From assembly GCA_014529385.2 (NCBI GenBank), contig CM043971.1, positions 29,097,709 to 29,157,708 of the forward strand: a stretch of 60,000 bases of DNA, in the 5' to 3' direction. The notes under the pieces are model-generated. The model was not told where the DNA came from, searched no databases, and worked only from the letters and a program-made list of their open reading frames with translations. The stretch is from Adiantum capillus-veneris. Lineage: Eukaryota; Streptophyta; Polypodiopsida; Polypodiales; Pteridaceae. Positions 21,230-31,145 of the stretch are shown one piece after another. Numbering within the stretch: position 1 is the stretch's first letter; each line of letters opens with the position of its first letter. The translations under genes were made by a program, and so were the position numbers.

Positions 21230-24200
21230 ACTTGTTTGCCAGAAGGTAGTAGCGAAATTTCTTTACTGCATAAACCATTGCCAAACCTTCTCGCTCTGTA
21301 GTGGTGTAGTTCCTTTCAGCATCGTTCAATTGACGGCTTGCAAAGCTAATGGGATAGTCCAATTTATGTTCTCCTGGTTGAGTGAGAACACACCCAATAG
21401 CAAAGTTTGATGCATCAATATGCACATGGAAAATGACATCCCAGTTAGGTGTTCTTAAAATTGGAGCACTTGCTAGTGTTTTCTTCAATTGTTCATAGGC
21501 CTGGTCACACTCTTCAGTCCATTTAAATTCAATGAGAAGCTTGTACAAAGGACGTGCTATCTCAGCGAAAAATAAAATAAACCGTCGATAGTAACCCACG
21601 TGTCCCATGAACCTTTGAACTCCCTTGTAATTGGTTGGTGGTGGTAACTCTAGAATCACTTTAATTTTGCTCTCATCGGTTGAGATACCATTCTTGGATA
21701 CTATATGCCCTAAAATAACTCCATGCTTGACCCAAAATTGGCATTTGAACGGGTTCAATGAGATACGATATAACCTGCATTTTTCAAACACCTTCCGCAA
21801 ACATGATAGATGTTCTTTCCAAGAAGAGTAAACACAAAGGTCGTCTAAGAAAGCTTCACAAAACTCTCTCAAATATTCTTTAAAAGCAGTGTTTATTAAT
21901 CGTTGGAATGTAGCAGGGGCATTTGTTAAGCCAAAAGCCATCACACGAAATGCAAACACGCCAAATTCTGTGATGAAGGCAGTTTTAGCTTGGTCCTCTA
22001 GCGCTATCGTGATTTGGTTGTAGCCTGAGTACCCATCTAGAAAGCTATAAGCTTCCTTGCCTGCAACTCTTTCGAGTACATGTTCGGAATATGGTAGGGG
22101 GTAATGGTCTCTTCTAGTAGCTGCATTAACTTTTTTGAGGTCCACGCACACCCTGAGTTTCCCATTCTTTTTTGGCACGATAACTATTGGCGACACCCAT
22201 TCAGAGTGTTCAATAGGATATATGAACCCACATTTGATAAGCTTTTCTAGTTCTTCTTGAATGATCTTTGCGTACTTAGGATTCATCGGGTAGGGTCTTT
22301 GTTGTACGGGCTTCGCAGTGCTAATCATAGGGATTGTATGTTGGACCACAGAAGGCGGAACACCTTTCATATCATGGTATGTCCAAGCGAATACGTCCTT
22401 GAATTCCTTGAGAAGCTCTTTGAGGACCGCCTCTTCAACTTCTGTGAGGTCTTGGGCAATAAAAACAGGTTTTGATTCTTCACCGGGGTCAGCTAATTCT
22501 ATTTCTTTAACTATTGCCGGACCATCATAGATTCCATTATTCCCATCAATAGGTATTCTTTGGGCTTTTGTGTACACAACCTTTGCTTCCCCTGTGGTGT
22601 AAGATTTGAAATGTTCTGGTGCAGGATGCAAGTCTGTGGATTCTGGTTGTGCGTTGGTTTGTGCTTCCATTTCTGCTTTCTTGTGTTGTCGAGCTAACTC
22701 TTGGTTTTGACGCCTCCTTGCAGTGCGGCTCAACTTTGGCTTGTCTATGATCTCTAATTGGGCTATGTCATGGGGTCGTGGTCTACACCACATAACATTT
22801 TGGAGATATTCACCCCAATTGTCTACCAATTTTCGATGAGCATCACATGCTCCTATATAACTGAGCCATTCTGCTGAGGATCTCTTCTTGTTTATCCTAG
22901 CACGTACATTGGCTCGATATCGACGCCTCTTAAGGTTTTTCTTTTTCTTATTTGAGACCTGCTTTTGATTTGCATTTAGATCTGGCTCACTAAAGGAGTC
23001 CTCGTTGGTGTCCTCTTCACTCTCGGAGGAGCTATCATCGGTTGATGTGCTCGATCCTTCCGAATGTTTTGACTGTGAACTTGCTCCACTCTCTAATTCA
23101 TGAGATTCAGAATCCGTTTCACTCTGGGAGTCAGTGTCCAAGTCGTGTTGGTCAAAGTCTTCTATTGAGCTATCAGTGTCACTGTCAGATTGGTCCACAA
23201 TTGCCTTGCCCTTAGAAGATGCATGTATGGCACTTATCATGTTCAGAGGTGCAATTTGTGGTACCTCTTCCCCCTCTGGTGTGACCCAAGTGGTTCCTCT
23301 ATTTCCCCAGGTATCTATGGTTGCAGCTAGGTGTACCCAATCCACATTGTCCGACTCAGTCATCCCAGGTAGGATATCCATATAAGGAGAATCTTGGCCA
23401 ATGTCTGTATCCTTCTTACAAGTGTAACAATATTGTAGTGGGGCCGAGTGAACTGTGGTGTCAGAGCGATGATCAATAATGGTTTTACTCCCTAAGGGGT
23501 GTACCTTACCAGTCACCAAATCCACTCTAAGGACAGAGTCTTGGAATTGCAAATAGACATGATTTTTAGACCAATCGTGAACCATTTGTGCTTCCCTCAT
23601 GAATGGTCGTCCTAAAATCATTTCATATGACATAAGGTGTTTAGAGAAATCCATTACAATGAACGTATGTCGCACCTTGTATCCTAGAACTTTGATCTTA
23701 AGATCCTTGAGCATCCCCATAGGTTTGGCTATGGTACCATTTGCCATCTTTACCACAATGTTAGTAACACTGAGGCGGGGTTTTCCCATGGATTCCCAAC
23801 AATCTTTTGTAACGATGCTAACTCCCGCACCACCATCAAGAATTCCCTTTATAGTTAATCCCTTGGTAGTGATGGGTAGGGTCGCATTAGACTCGTCGCC
23901 TTCAAAATACTGCCCAAATTCGTTAATGGGTACCTCGATCACAGACTCGTGTCCATCTAAGTCAAGTGATTGCACATGATTTTCCTCATCAATCATAATC
24001 GAGTCAGGCCTATTTGGTTGCGCAAACTGCGGTAATCCCGTTCGTAGCTCTCCGTTAAGGAATGCTCGAAGTGCAAGGAATAACTCAGGATCTCCATACA
24101 GCTTTGCTATGATCGTGGTTCGGACCTCAGAAGACATGAAGTCCACTAGTTTGGCAACATTCATTGGCGTTTTGCAGGGTGTAGGTCCTTGACTAGGAAC

Positions 24201-25979
24201 TGGTGAGGATGGAATCTCATATTCCTCAATGGGATCAGGTATTCCTTCGTTAAACATCCTTTCCAACAAGAAGGGTGTATGCTCACTTTCTGATGTCCCG
24301 TCCTCACTCCCTTCTTGGATGATACTAGATATGGCTAACGGTCTATGGTTCATGTGGGGTGGATGAACTTGCGTGGGAAACACTGTGTCATGAATTTTGA
24401 CCTGCATGGGTTCTGGTTCTAGTTTCCTTTGAGTCTCCTCCACTAAACCTCTTAGATGTTTCACCTGCTCAATCTCATCTACTGGGTTTGGGTACGTCCC
24501 AATCTTCTTTTTACGATTTTTCCCTTTTTGCCCCTGCGATTTATCTTGGGGGTCGTGGATTGGATTTGGAAACACTTGTGGTGTTTTCAGAGGCTCTTTA
24601 TGGTTTTCTCTTATTCGGTTTTCATTTGGTTCCATGTTACGGTTTTCTTTGTCGGTCTTTCCCTTTGTGGTATTGGTTCTAGTCTCCATTGTCTCGACTG
24701 AATCTGAATCATCCTCGAGGTCATTCATATACACGGGGTCATCTCCTGTTCCTATGTTTGTTTTGGAACTTGGCTTTGAATTTTCCGTATTCTGCGACTT
24801 CTTCCTTCGTGTCTTCTTTTTCTTTGCTTGGATAACTGACGCGGTATCTCTCTCTTCGAGGATATGGCCTGGCCCTTGAAGCATGGACCGTGTAATCGCA
24901 TAAGCGGGTGCGACGGGTGGTATTGGCGACGTCACACTAGCAATTTCAACCAAATTTAGGGGTGTGATTTTAGGCGCATTTGGGTTATAGGGGCATTGGG
25001 CAATCAAGTGATCTATGCCACAACGACTACATGTGAGTATTGGCATTGCAGACGTGCTCCCTTGATTCACTTGCATCTGTGCAGCATTCTTTTGCAGCCT
25101 AATAGGGCACTCCGCTACTCGATGTGGTCCACCACACTCGTAGCATTGAAGAGGTGGCCTCCTAGCCTGGGTGTTGATATTTTGACCTCTGGATGCGAGA
25201 GCAGCAGCTTGATAAACCGGCTTGACTTGTCCCCAACAATCTTCCATGTAGTATATAGGACATTCTTCCAATGTATCAAGTCCGTAGGCAATACTAGTGT
25301 CTATTTCCTCCTCACAACCATCTGCATAAGCGTTTGGTGGCTCGCAACCCACTTGGTTCATAGGGGCGACTCTTGGATGCGGGGGCTGCGGTCCTAGCAC
25401 AGGAGGTGGTAGCGGTGTAGCTTGTACAACATTTTGAGATCTAGGGACCATGTGTTGCGGTAGTTGCTCAACAGGTGGAGTAGGCATCAATACAGGAGCT
25501 CGAGGCGCATCCGTCCAGGCTACAGGTGGTCTATTTGCCATCATACGTTTGATCATTAAACAATCCTTAGCTTGGTGACCATACCTACCACATGCGTTGC
25601 AAGTTCCATTAAATTTTACTCTAAACGTAGGGCACTCACTAGTGCTATGTGGACCTAAGCAAATGGAACACCATTGTTGCTCCCTTCTTGGATACATGTG
25701 ACTATTTTGAGGGGGTCGATTATCCTTAAGAGACTCTTGGATTGCCTTGGTGAGGTCTGTCAAGAATGTCTCAAATACCTTTGGCTCATTGGCAATGGGC
25801 TTTGCAGTCATGGGTTCATACTCAATGGCTTGTGAGCTAGTGGATCTCGTGTCAGTAGACACCCTCATGCCTGCTATCATCAAGTTGTCCTCTAATTGGA
25901 TTGCATTGGCAGTGACATCTTCCCAGGTTGTGATACCTCTAATCACTAGTCCATTATAGATTCCTTCATTCCTCAACCC
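21201..25979 (-). CDS. E2 nucleocapsid, protease, RT and partial RNase H
   Basis: About 1,592 codons continue the gag frame after one TGA (25,982-25,980). In order: zinc clusters at about residues 103-139 (CSICLGPHSTSEC; CNACGRYGHQAKDC), 278-291 (CYECGGPHRVAEC) and 316-328 (CSRCGIDHLIAQC); an acidic/basic linker; retropepsin at about 705-800 whose active site reads ILDGGAG rather than DSG/DTG; a Ser/Asp-rich spacer with a basic segment; RT (SPIVIVPKKNGKLRVCVDLK, FGLTNAPATFQRL, catalytic FLDD at 21,840-21,851); RNase H start (HVHIDASNFAIGCVL). FxDD occurs in Athila-type RTs, so I do not count it as a defect. At about 21,225 part of RNase H is deleted and the frame shifts. Confidence 0.9.
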   Translation of the reverse strand, partial: GLRNEGIYNGLVIRGITTWEDVTANAIQLEDNLMIAGMRVSTDTRSTSSQAIEYEPMTAKPIANEPKVFETFLTDLTKAIQESLKDNRPPQNSHMYPRREQQWCSICLGPHSTSECPTFRVKFNGTCNACGRYGHQAKDCLMIKRMMANRPPVAWTDAPRAPVLMPTPPVEQLPQHMVPRSQNVVQATPLPPPVLGPQPPHPRVAPMNQVGCEPPNAYADGCEEEIDTSIAYGLDTLEECPIYYMEDCWGQVKPVYQAAALASRGQNINTQARRPPLQCYECGGPHRVAECPIRLQKNAAQMQVNQGSTSAMPILTCSRCGIDHLIAQCPYNPNAPKITPLNLVEIASVTSPIPPVAPAYAITRSMLQGPGHILEERDTASVIQAKKKKTRRKKSQNTENSKPSSKTNIGTGDDPVYMNDLEDDSDSVETMETRTNTTKGKTDKENRNMEPNENRIRENHKEPLKTPQVFPNPIHDPQDKSQGQKGKNRKKKIGTYPNPVDEIEQVKHLRGLVEETQRKLEPEPMQVKIHDTVFPTQVHPPHMNHRPLAISSIIQEGSEDGTSESEHTPFLLERMFNEGIPDPIEEYEIPSSPVPSQGPTPCKTPMNVAKLVDFMSSEVRTTIIAKLYGDPELFLALRAFLNGELRTGLPQFAQPNRPDSIMIDEENHVQSLDLDGHESVIEVPINEFGQYFEGDESNATLPITTKGLTIKGILDGGAGVSIVTKDCWESMGKPRLSVTNIVVKMANGTIAKPMGMLKDLKIKVLGYKVRHTFIVMDFSKHLMSYEMILGRPFMREAQMVHDWSKNHVYLQFQDSVLRVDLVTGKVHPLGSKTIIDHRSDTTVHSAPLQYCYTCKKDTDIGQDSPYMDILPGMTESDNVDWVHLAATIDTWGNRGTTWVTPEGEEVPQIAPLNMISAIHASSKGKAIVDQSDSDTDSSIEDFDQHDLDTDSQSETDSESHELESGASSQSKHSEGSSTSTDDSSSESEEDTNEDSFSEPDLNANQKQVSNKKKKNLKRRRYRANVRARINKKRSSAEWLSYIGACDAHRKLVDNWGEYLQNVMWCRPRPHDIAQLEIIDKPKLSRTARRRQNQELARQHKKAEMEAQTNAQPESTDLHPAPEHFKSYTTGEAKVVYTKAQRIPIDGNNGIYDGPAIVKEIELADPGEESKPVFIAQDLTEVEEAVLKELLKEFKDVFAWTYHDMKGVPPSVVQHTIPMISTAKPVQQRPYPMNPKYAKIIQEELEKLIKCGFIYPIEHSEWVSPIVIVPKKNGKLRVCVDLKKVNAATRRDHYPLPYSEHVLERVAGKEAYSFLDGYSGYNQITIALEDQAKTAFITEFGVFAFRVMAFGLTNAPATFQRLINTAFKEYLREFCEAFLDDLCVYSSWKEHLSCLRKVFEKCRLYRISLNPFKCQFWVKHGVILGHIVSKNGISTDESKIKVILELPPPTNYKGVQRFMGHVGYYRRFILFFAEIARPLYKLLIEFKWTEECDQAYEQLKKTLASAPILRTPNWDVIFHVHIDASNFAIGCVLTQPGEHKLDYPISFASRQLNDAERNYTTTEREGLAMVYAVKKFRYYLLANKFVFYVARHG

Positions 25980-27725
25980 TCAAATGAATCGATCAAGCAG
26001 TTGGTTATTGTTGAAGCGCTCATTTACAGGGCAGCGAGAGTTTAAGTGCTTTAGACGACTAATGAAGTCCCTTACTGACTCTCCTTCCTTACGTTCGGCC
26101 TTCTGTAGCTGAGATGCTACACCCCAAAGCACACCTTCTCGTATGTACTCCTTTAGAAACAACCTTCGAAGGGTAGGGTAGATTGTTTTCTCATCCACCC
26201 TTAGGGTCCTATACCAATCTCCAGCCTTCCCACTTAATGTCAAGCTTAAGGCATTGCACTTATGTAGTTCGTTGCGTTCCCCTAAGGAATCACATACTTG
26301 TTCAAACACTTCAATGTGTTTCCTAGCATCTTCGTCCCCATTGAATTTTTGCGTGAGTTTGGCAATTTGTACTGCCTTACTTCTAGGCTCTCTATCAGAT
26401 GCATGACGCATATTTTCCGCGATAGATCGACCTATGGTTTGAGCAAACGCTGCCAAGTCACCTATGTGAGGAGGCAGGGCCGGTGGAGGTACTCTTGGAA
26501 TCATATGTGGGAGAGGAACGGGTACCGGTCTTGGCATATGTGTGGATGATGCAGGATATGGAACATAACCGGGCATAGGTCCACTCGGATAAGAGCTAGG
26601 GAGCGGCACTCGAGGAGCATAAGCAAGTGGTACAATTGGAGGTGTGGGGGCCATGTGTGCATAAGGGGCTAGAGGCACATATGGTCGAGGCCCCATATTA
26701 GGTACTACGACACTAGGTAGTGGCACTGCGCTAACCGTAGATGTCATCGGTACATTCTCTGTCAGGCTTATCCCTGGAGTGAGCACTGTGTTTTCCTTGA
26801 TAGAGGGTTGAGCCAAGTTAGGGAAGCTAAAGTTTTCGCTCGGAGGCTCAGATTGCATAGAGACCCCAGGTGAAATGACGTAAGATGGGTCCATGGGACT
26901 CATTAGAGGAGTCTCCATTTGTGATAGAGTAGGCTGTTGAGCCTTGCTCGTATCCAGAAATCTCATGGGGCCAGTTGAGAGTATATTTACCCCTCGGTTT
27001 TGCCTTTCTGATTGAATAATGCCATGGATAACATTACAGATCATTTTCTGTTGATCTTCGATGCTCGTGGCACTAGAGGTGGATTGTACAATCTCTATCC
27101 ATCCTACCTGGTAGGCGTGGCCAGAGTGTAGATCCGTCAACACCTCAGTGTGGAGGTCGTATGTCCAATGATCATTAATGAACAATCCTTCTAGAGTCGA
27201 CGTGTTAATGGTTTCTTGTGAGGAAGAAGCAATGTTGCTCCCCGTGGTTTTACTTGTCACCAACGGTACTCTAGAGGGAACTTCTGAAGGAGGCAGCTCA
27301 ACAGGGCCTTCTTGGTAAGAAGTTGGTAGGATATCCACATGGACACTCTTTGGGGGTGTGGGGTCCACGTGCGATGTGAAAGGAGATTCCACTTCCCCAC
27401 CCCCTTCGCGTGCTTCATCTGCATCAGGTTCCGAGCGAGTAGCTCTACCTAATGTTTCCATGAAACGGCTAAACATACTAGTACTAGGCTGTGGAGCTTC
27501 GGGAGGTGCATGGCCTTCTCTCTCAGTGTTTTGGGTAGGGTATGCTTCCATGATTTCTGAGTCGGAGGAGGAATCACTAGCGGCTATTTTAGGGTCTTGG
27601 GTGGTGCTACCTTGTGTCCCCGCTGAGGGTCTAGAGCTTATCGTGGATGGGTAATGGGTGTCCGTATGAACAGAGGCACCCTCAATATGCTCGTGTTCTA
27701 GCACCCACCCAAAGCGTAAGTGCAT
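25980..27725 (-). CDS. E2 gag, amino-terminal part
   Basis: The 581-codon frame starts MHLRFGWVLEHEHIEG. A Ser/Thr/Pro-rich stretch follows, then a proline- and tyrosine-rich region (PSYPSGPMPGYVPYPASS). A gypsy capsid domain comes next (KLTQKFNGDEDARKHIEVFE, then LSGKAGDWYRTL, then FISRLKHLNSRCPVNERF). TGA interrupts the domain within the LLDRFI...GLRNEG motif, where E1 has FIQGIRN and E3 has FIRGLRN, and the frame continues unchanged. A single CGA-to-TGA change would explain the stop. The product would form the particle shell and bind element RNA. The start is the first methionine after an AT-rich leader; no better start is visible. Confidence 0.85.
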   Translation of the reverse strand: MHLRFGWVLEHEHIEGASVHTDTHYPSTISSRPSAGTQGSTTQDPKIAASDSSSDSEIMEAYPTQNTEREGHAPPEAPQPSTSMFSRFMETLGRATRSEPDADEAREGGGEVESPFTSHVDPTPPKSVHVDILPTSYQEGPVELPPSEVPSRVPLVTSKTTGSNIASSSQETINTSTLEGLFINDHWTYDLHTEVLTDLHSGHAYQVGWIEIVQSTSSATSIEDQQKMICNVIHGIIQSERQNRGVNILSTGPMRFLDTSKAQQPTLSQMETPLMSPMDPSYVISPGVSMQSEPPSENFSFPNLAQPSIKENTVLTPGISLTENVPMTSTVSAVPLPSVVVPNMGPRPYVPLAPYAHMAPTPPIVPLAYAPRVPLPSSYPSGPMPGYVPYPASSTHMPRPVPVPLPHMIPRVPPPALPPHIGDLAAFAQTIGRSIAENMRHASDREPRSKAVQIAKLTQKFNGDEDARKHIEVFEQVCDSLGERNELHKCNALSLTLSGKAGDWYRTLRVDEKTIYPTLRRLFLKEYIREGVLWGVASQLQKAERKEGESVRDFISRLKHLNSRCPVNERFNNNQLLDRFI

Positions 27726-28106
27726 GTGCTTTTGATACCCTTAGGTGTCAAAAAGCTGCTCTAGGAGGCCTTGTGACTAGTTTTTAGCGTGTTTTTTGTT
27801 TGTTTTTTTTTGCTAGATTTTTTAGAGCGTGTCGTGGAATGGGCCGTGTGATAGCTCGAAACGAGCGTATCGGTCAGAGGGTCGTGCCGTGCTTTACAGC
27901 CCTCCGTTTGGTCACTCTATGCCCTTGAAATCCCTAAAACTGTCAATTTCCAGTAGGGAACTAGGCCCAAACTAGAAAGTCTAAGGGTGCAAGTGGGAAG
28001 AGAAAGGAGGAGAGTGGAGGACTTGTCCCACATGCTCTCATTCTCTCTTGAGGGAGTAGGGTATATATATAAGAGTGAGTCTAGTATATATCATAAGACT
28101 GAGGCC

Positions 28107-28140
28107 TGGGCCTGGGCTTGGGCTTGGGCTTGGGCTTGGG
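28107..28140. repeat. (GGGCTT)n hexamer repeat
   Basis: About five units of GGGCTT, following the variant GGGCCT. Confidence 0.85.
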
Positions 28141-28354
28141 AAAATGATCCCGATCCCGATCTATCTTTTATACAAACCAACCCGTCCATTTTAAGAGTCA
28201 CGTTTTTTATTTTCGAAAAATTTCGCCGCCCACTCACTCGCGTTTTTTATTTCCGAATTTTTTTTTTCCTTTTAATTTTATTTTTTTTTTCAAAAATTTT
28301 TTATTTCTCAAAAATCTTTTTTTTTTTTCATTTTTTTTGTTTTTTTTTTGTTGA

Positions 28355-28580
28355 TGCAGAAAATACAGAAATTGAAAAAAACGCAGAAATACAGAAAATG
28401 CGGATAAAACGCAGAAATTGCAGAAAATGCAGGAAAAACGCAGAAATTGCAGCAAAAACGCAGAAATTGCAGAAAATTGCAGAGATTGAAAACGCCGAAC
28501 TTGAAAATGCAGAAATTGCAGAAATTGAAAAAACACAGACAATAGCAGAAATTGAAACTTGACAGCAATTGCAGAAAACG
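28355..28580. repeat. GCAGAAAT-type low-complexity repeat
   Basis: Irregular repetition of words such as ACGCAGAAATTGCAGAAAA with variable spacing. Confidence 0.75.
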
Positions 28581-28683
28581 CAAAAACCAGAAACCTTCCA
28601 CACACTCCTTCCCTGCCTTTCCTATGATAGAGATTGCACCACAAGGAAGCGTAAAGTGCTAACCGAGCTTAGTGTAGGGCATA

Positions 28684-28701
28684 TCCCCGGCAGCGGCGCC
28701 A
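28684..28701 (-). other. E2 primer-binding site (tRNA-Asp type)
   Basis: The minus strand reads TGGCGCCGCTGCCGGGGA, matching the 3' end of plant tRNA-Asp(GUC) at 17 of 18 positions as I recall that tRNA. It lies four bases from the LTR. Confidence 0.85.
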
Positions 28702-28705
28702 AAAA

Positions 28706-28956
28706 TGTGCGCTCCTTGCCGCACTGTCGAAGCAAGGGACTTGCCAATACACCGTGTGCGAGCCACAGACGGCTCCAAGCACACAACAAGCCTAAACTAG
28801 CAAGCTCAAGAAAACAAAGGGTGTGTCACTCACCGCTCTACGCTCGCCTTCGTGGTGGATTCCTCGCCGCGATGAAGAAGAAGCTGCAGACGTGCCGCGC
28901 TCAACCGCTTCGCCGCCGTCGTGCCTTCGTAATGCTCGATCGCACACACACTCTCC

Positions 28957-28990
<34 letters not shown>

Positions 28991-29286
28991 AGGAGGTGAA
29001 GAAGAAGAAGAAGATGGAGATGGAGCAAGAGCACTCTTCAATTGCACAAATGAGAGAATGAGTAAAAATTAGGTTTAGTTGGCTTTTATAGGAGCTCACC
29101 CCATTCACACTTGGGCGCCCATGCTTAACCAACTAATCCCTTGAATGTCCAAGTTAAAGTGCGCCTCTCATCGGCGATCACTCTACCTTTCCCTATTGGT
29201 CCGACAAGCCCGGTACCTGACTCTACCAAATACATAATACGCGTCCATCGTAGGTGATGGGTGTCCGTGTGCCGTGAGGGTTAACA
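28706..29286 (-). repeat. E2 5' LTR
   Basis: 581 bp, near-identical to 15,857-16,437. A minus-strand TATA box CTATAAAAG lies at about 29,082-29,091. It is followed by target duplication TACCT at 29,287-29,291, identical to 15,852-15,856. Confidence 0.93.
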
Positions 29287-29291
29287 TACCT

Positions 29292-30200
29292 GTAAGTTGA
29301 ATTGAAGCTTTGTCAAACTGTTTTTTGGCCTTTCCCTTTTGACTTGTCAGTAGATTTGCAATTAGTAGTGTGGGGATATCGTGGTTCTTCTTGTTTTTGT
29401 TGTTATGAAAAATAAAAGAGTAAAAGTAAAATGTAGCGTGTATACAAAATGAAGGTCTTACATACCTGGATAAGACTAAATGGAAAAACCCAGTGGGAAA
29501 AAATGTCTTTAGTCATAATTTAATGCGAGGCTATATGTACTTAGGTTCTGATGTTATAGAGTTATGCTGAGTTAAAGTACATATGGCCATATGGCTACTA
29601 GTATGGACTTGATATACATGGATAAGTGTTAGTAGCTTGAAGTCAGAGTCATTGTGTTGAGCAAAGGCTTATAAAACCTATTTCCGCTTGGTCATCGTCA
29701 TTTGTTTGTGTAAGCGCATGGGTGGAATAAAAAAGAGTGCCTAATGCATATGTCCAATGATGGGACATCTATATGCTTGCACAAAGTTATGCATGTTAAA
29801 CAAGATGCGGTGCAAGAGAAGAGTATTGATGGGTTCTTCATGGAGTTAGTGTAGCAATCAAAACATAGAGCATGAGTGCTTCAAAAGCTTTCACTACTCA
29901 CAAGAAGGGTTTTTGCTGTCGAGGTTTCTCCACTCTTCCTCACTGTGTCAAGTGGTGAGTGTTTTTGTTTTGGACTACTCCGCCTTCTCCACCTTATATA
30001 TTATATGGACTTTGACTCTTATGCTCACCTCTTCCAGCATGAGCGGGATGACTTTATGTATGCTCAACTCTCTAGCTTGAGCTTATACCTATTAGCTAGA
30101 CTCATAGACCACAGAAAAATATTAACTTGAAGCTTGGGTCTGACACTTCGCTCATTTAGTGGCTTAGCTGCCCGACTCTAGACTCTTATGCCATGTAAGT
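29292..30200 (-). other. E3 3' untranslated region
   Basis: About 900 bp of E3 between its coding frame and the E2 insertion. There are stops in all frames, and I see no gene or clear repeat. An 84-codon plus-strand frame at 29,876 has no recognisable feature. Confidence 0.55.
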
Positions 30201-31145
30201 TTAATGGCGACTTGGACTTACCTGATCGCGGCCTGAAATCCAATTCCATATGCTTTTGATGTTTAGGCCTTTCTCGTTAGTTTCTGTTTGAGATGCCATG
30301 TTGTCCAATACATTGGCATATATCTGCTCTTCATTCCTTGGTAGAAATTTGTGGTCGCTTGATGAGACAGGTATTGATGTTGAAGCAATGGTTGATGAAG
30401 TCTTCTTCTTCCAGATAGTGTTCTTCAAAACTGTGACCTCTGCATTTACCGTTGCTTTCTTTTTGTTGTTAAGAGGCTGTAAAGGAGTTGTGTATCTTTC
30501 TTGTTGTTGAGCCTCAATCGCGGTTTTTGGAACCCACATTGTTCTTGGGCCTGGTGTGATCTCCTTTGACACTTGCCGTGTTTCTTCTTTGACTTGATGG
30601 TACCTTGTCTTTAACTTCCAAATATGGCTATTGCTTTTGTAAAAGCCTTGCTCTTGTAGTAATTGACGAGGGATCCATCTATAGGTTGTAGTACTCTTGG
30701 GTGTAGCGGGTGTCTGCTCTTCATTTCTTGATGTTTCTTGCTTTTCCTGGGTGATTCCTTGATAAGCTACTACCTTAGGTAACCAAATTTGAAAGTTACC
30801 CTCATAGAATCCTTGTGCTTCGAGTAACTTGACTGGAATGAATCTTTGGACTTGCTTGGAGGTGATCTTCACTTGACTTTGTTGGGTAGTCTGGTAGAAT
30901 TCTGATTTCATTACCCAGACTTGTCATATGGTTTGTCCAGTGGAAGACCTTCTCTTTTGCTTTTTGTACCTGTCCTTTCTCTTGGTTGAGTTATGTGATT
31001 GACATTGACAGGTTTGTTGATTCCTGACTAAGTGGTTGTCATGGGATGGATATCGCCAGGCTGTCATCTTGGGCTTGTTGACCCAAACATCTGAATTTCC
31101 TTTCTTGTAGCCTTGTGCAATAATTGACGCGCTTGATGTGATCCA
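30201..31145 (-). pseudogene. E3 W-repeat region (carboxy part of the E3 polyprotein)
   Basis: In frame with the E3 gag-protease frame but separated by TGA at 31,148-31,146, with another TGA at 30,926-30,924. It encodes repeated units of roughly 50-80 residues around the motif W-[IV]-P-x-x-[LA]...QG-[FY]-x-x-[GS]-N-x-x-[IV]-W: WITSSASIIAQGYKKGNSDV; RFIPVKLLEAQGFYEGNFQI; YRWIPRQLLQEQGFYKSNSH; MWVPKTAIEAQ. The last residues of the preceding 908-codon stretch (AHIKVNDPIWIQ) resemble a further unit. E2 encodes the same motif downstream of integrase. Function unknown; the region is basic and Ser/Thr-rich. Confidence 0.6.

Larger units (their letters stand above)
27726..28683 (-). other. E2 leader with low-complexity blocks
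   Basis: The untranslated leader lies between PBS and gag. Going right to left it contains a block of GCAGAAAT-like repeats on the plus strand (about 28,355-28,580), poly-T runs (28,240-28,350) and a GGGCTT hexamer run (28,107-28,140). It lacks the palindromic array seen in E1 and E3. Open frames here (Phe- or Lys/Asn-rich) are products of low complexity. Confidence 0.65.
15857..29286 (-). mobile_element. E2: complete 13.4-kb Ty3/gypsy element nested in E3
   Basis: LTRs at 15,857-16,437 and 28,706-29,286 are both 581 bp. I could see only two substitutions and a compensating CT/CA microsatellite shift between them. An exact target duplication TACCT flanks the element (15,852-15,856 and 29,287-29,291). 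PBS (28,684-28,701), polypurine tract (16,438-16,450), gag, protease, RT, partial RNase H and integrase are all in order on the minus strand. A second protease-like domain, a W-repeat region and a 143-codon frame follow. The near-identical LTRs indicate a recent insertion. Even so, coding is broken by a TGA in gag, an RNase H deletion and a TAG after integrase, so this copy may have moved with proteins supplied by relatives. Confidence 0.93.

Noticed and set aside
21840-21851. FLDD instead of YxDD in E2 RT as a catalytic mutation
   Set aside because: FxDD occurs in Athila-type RTs, so it is probably a lineage feature. The metal-binding Asp pair is intact.
28107-28140. GGGCTT repeats as interstitial telomere sequence
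   Set aside because: The unit differs from the plant TTTAGGG repeat and the run is short.
28234-28644. Phe-rich and Lys/Asn-rich frames in the E2 leader
   Set aside because: They arise from poly-T and GCAGAAAT low-complexity DNA.
29876-30130. 84-codon plus-strand frame
   Set aside because: It lies in the E3 3' untranslated region on the opposite strand with no motif or promoter evidence.
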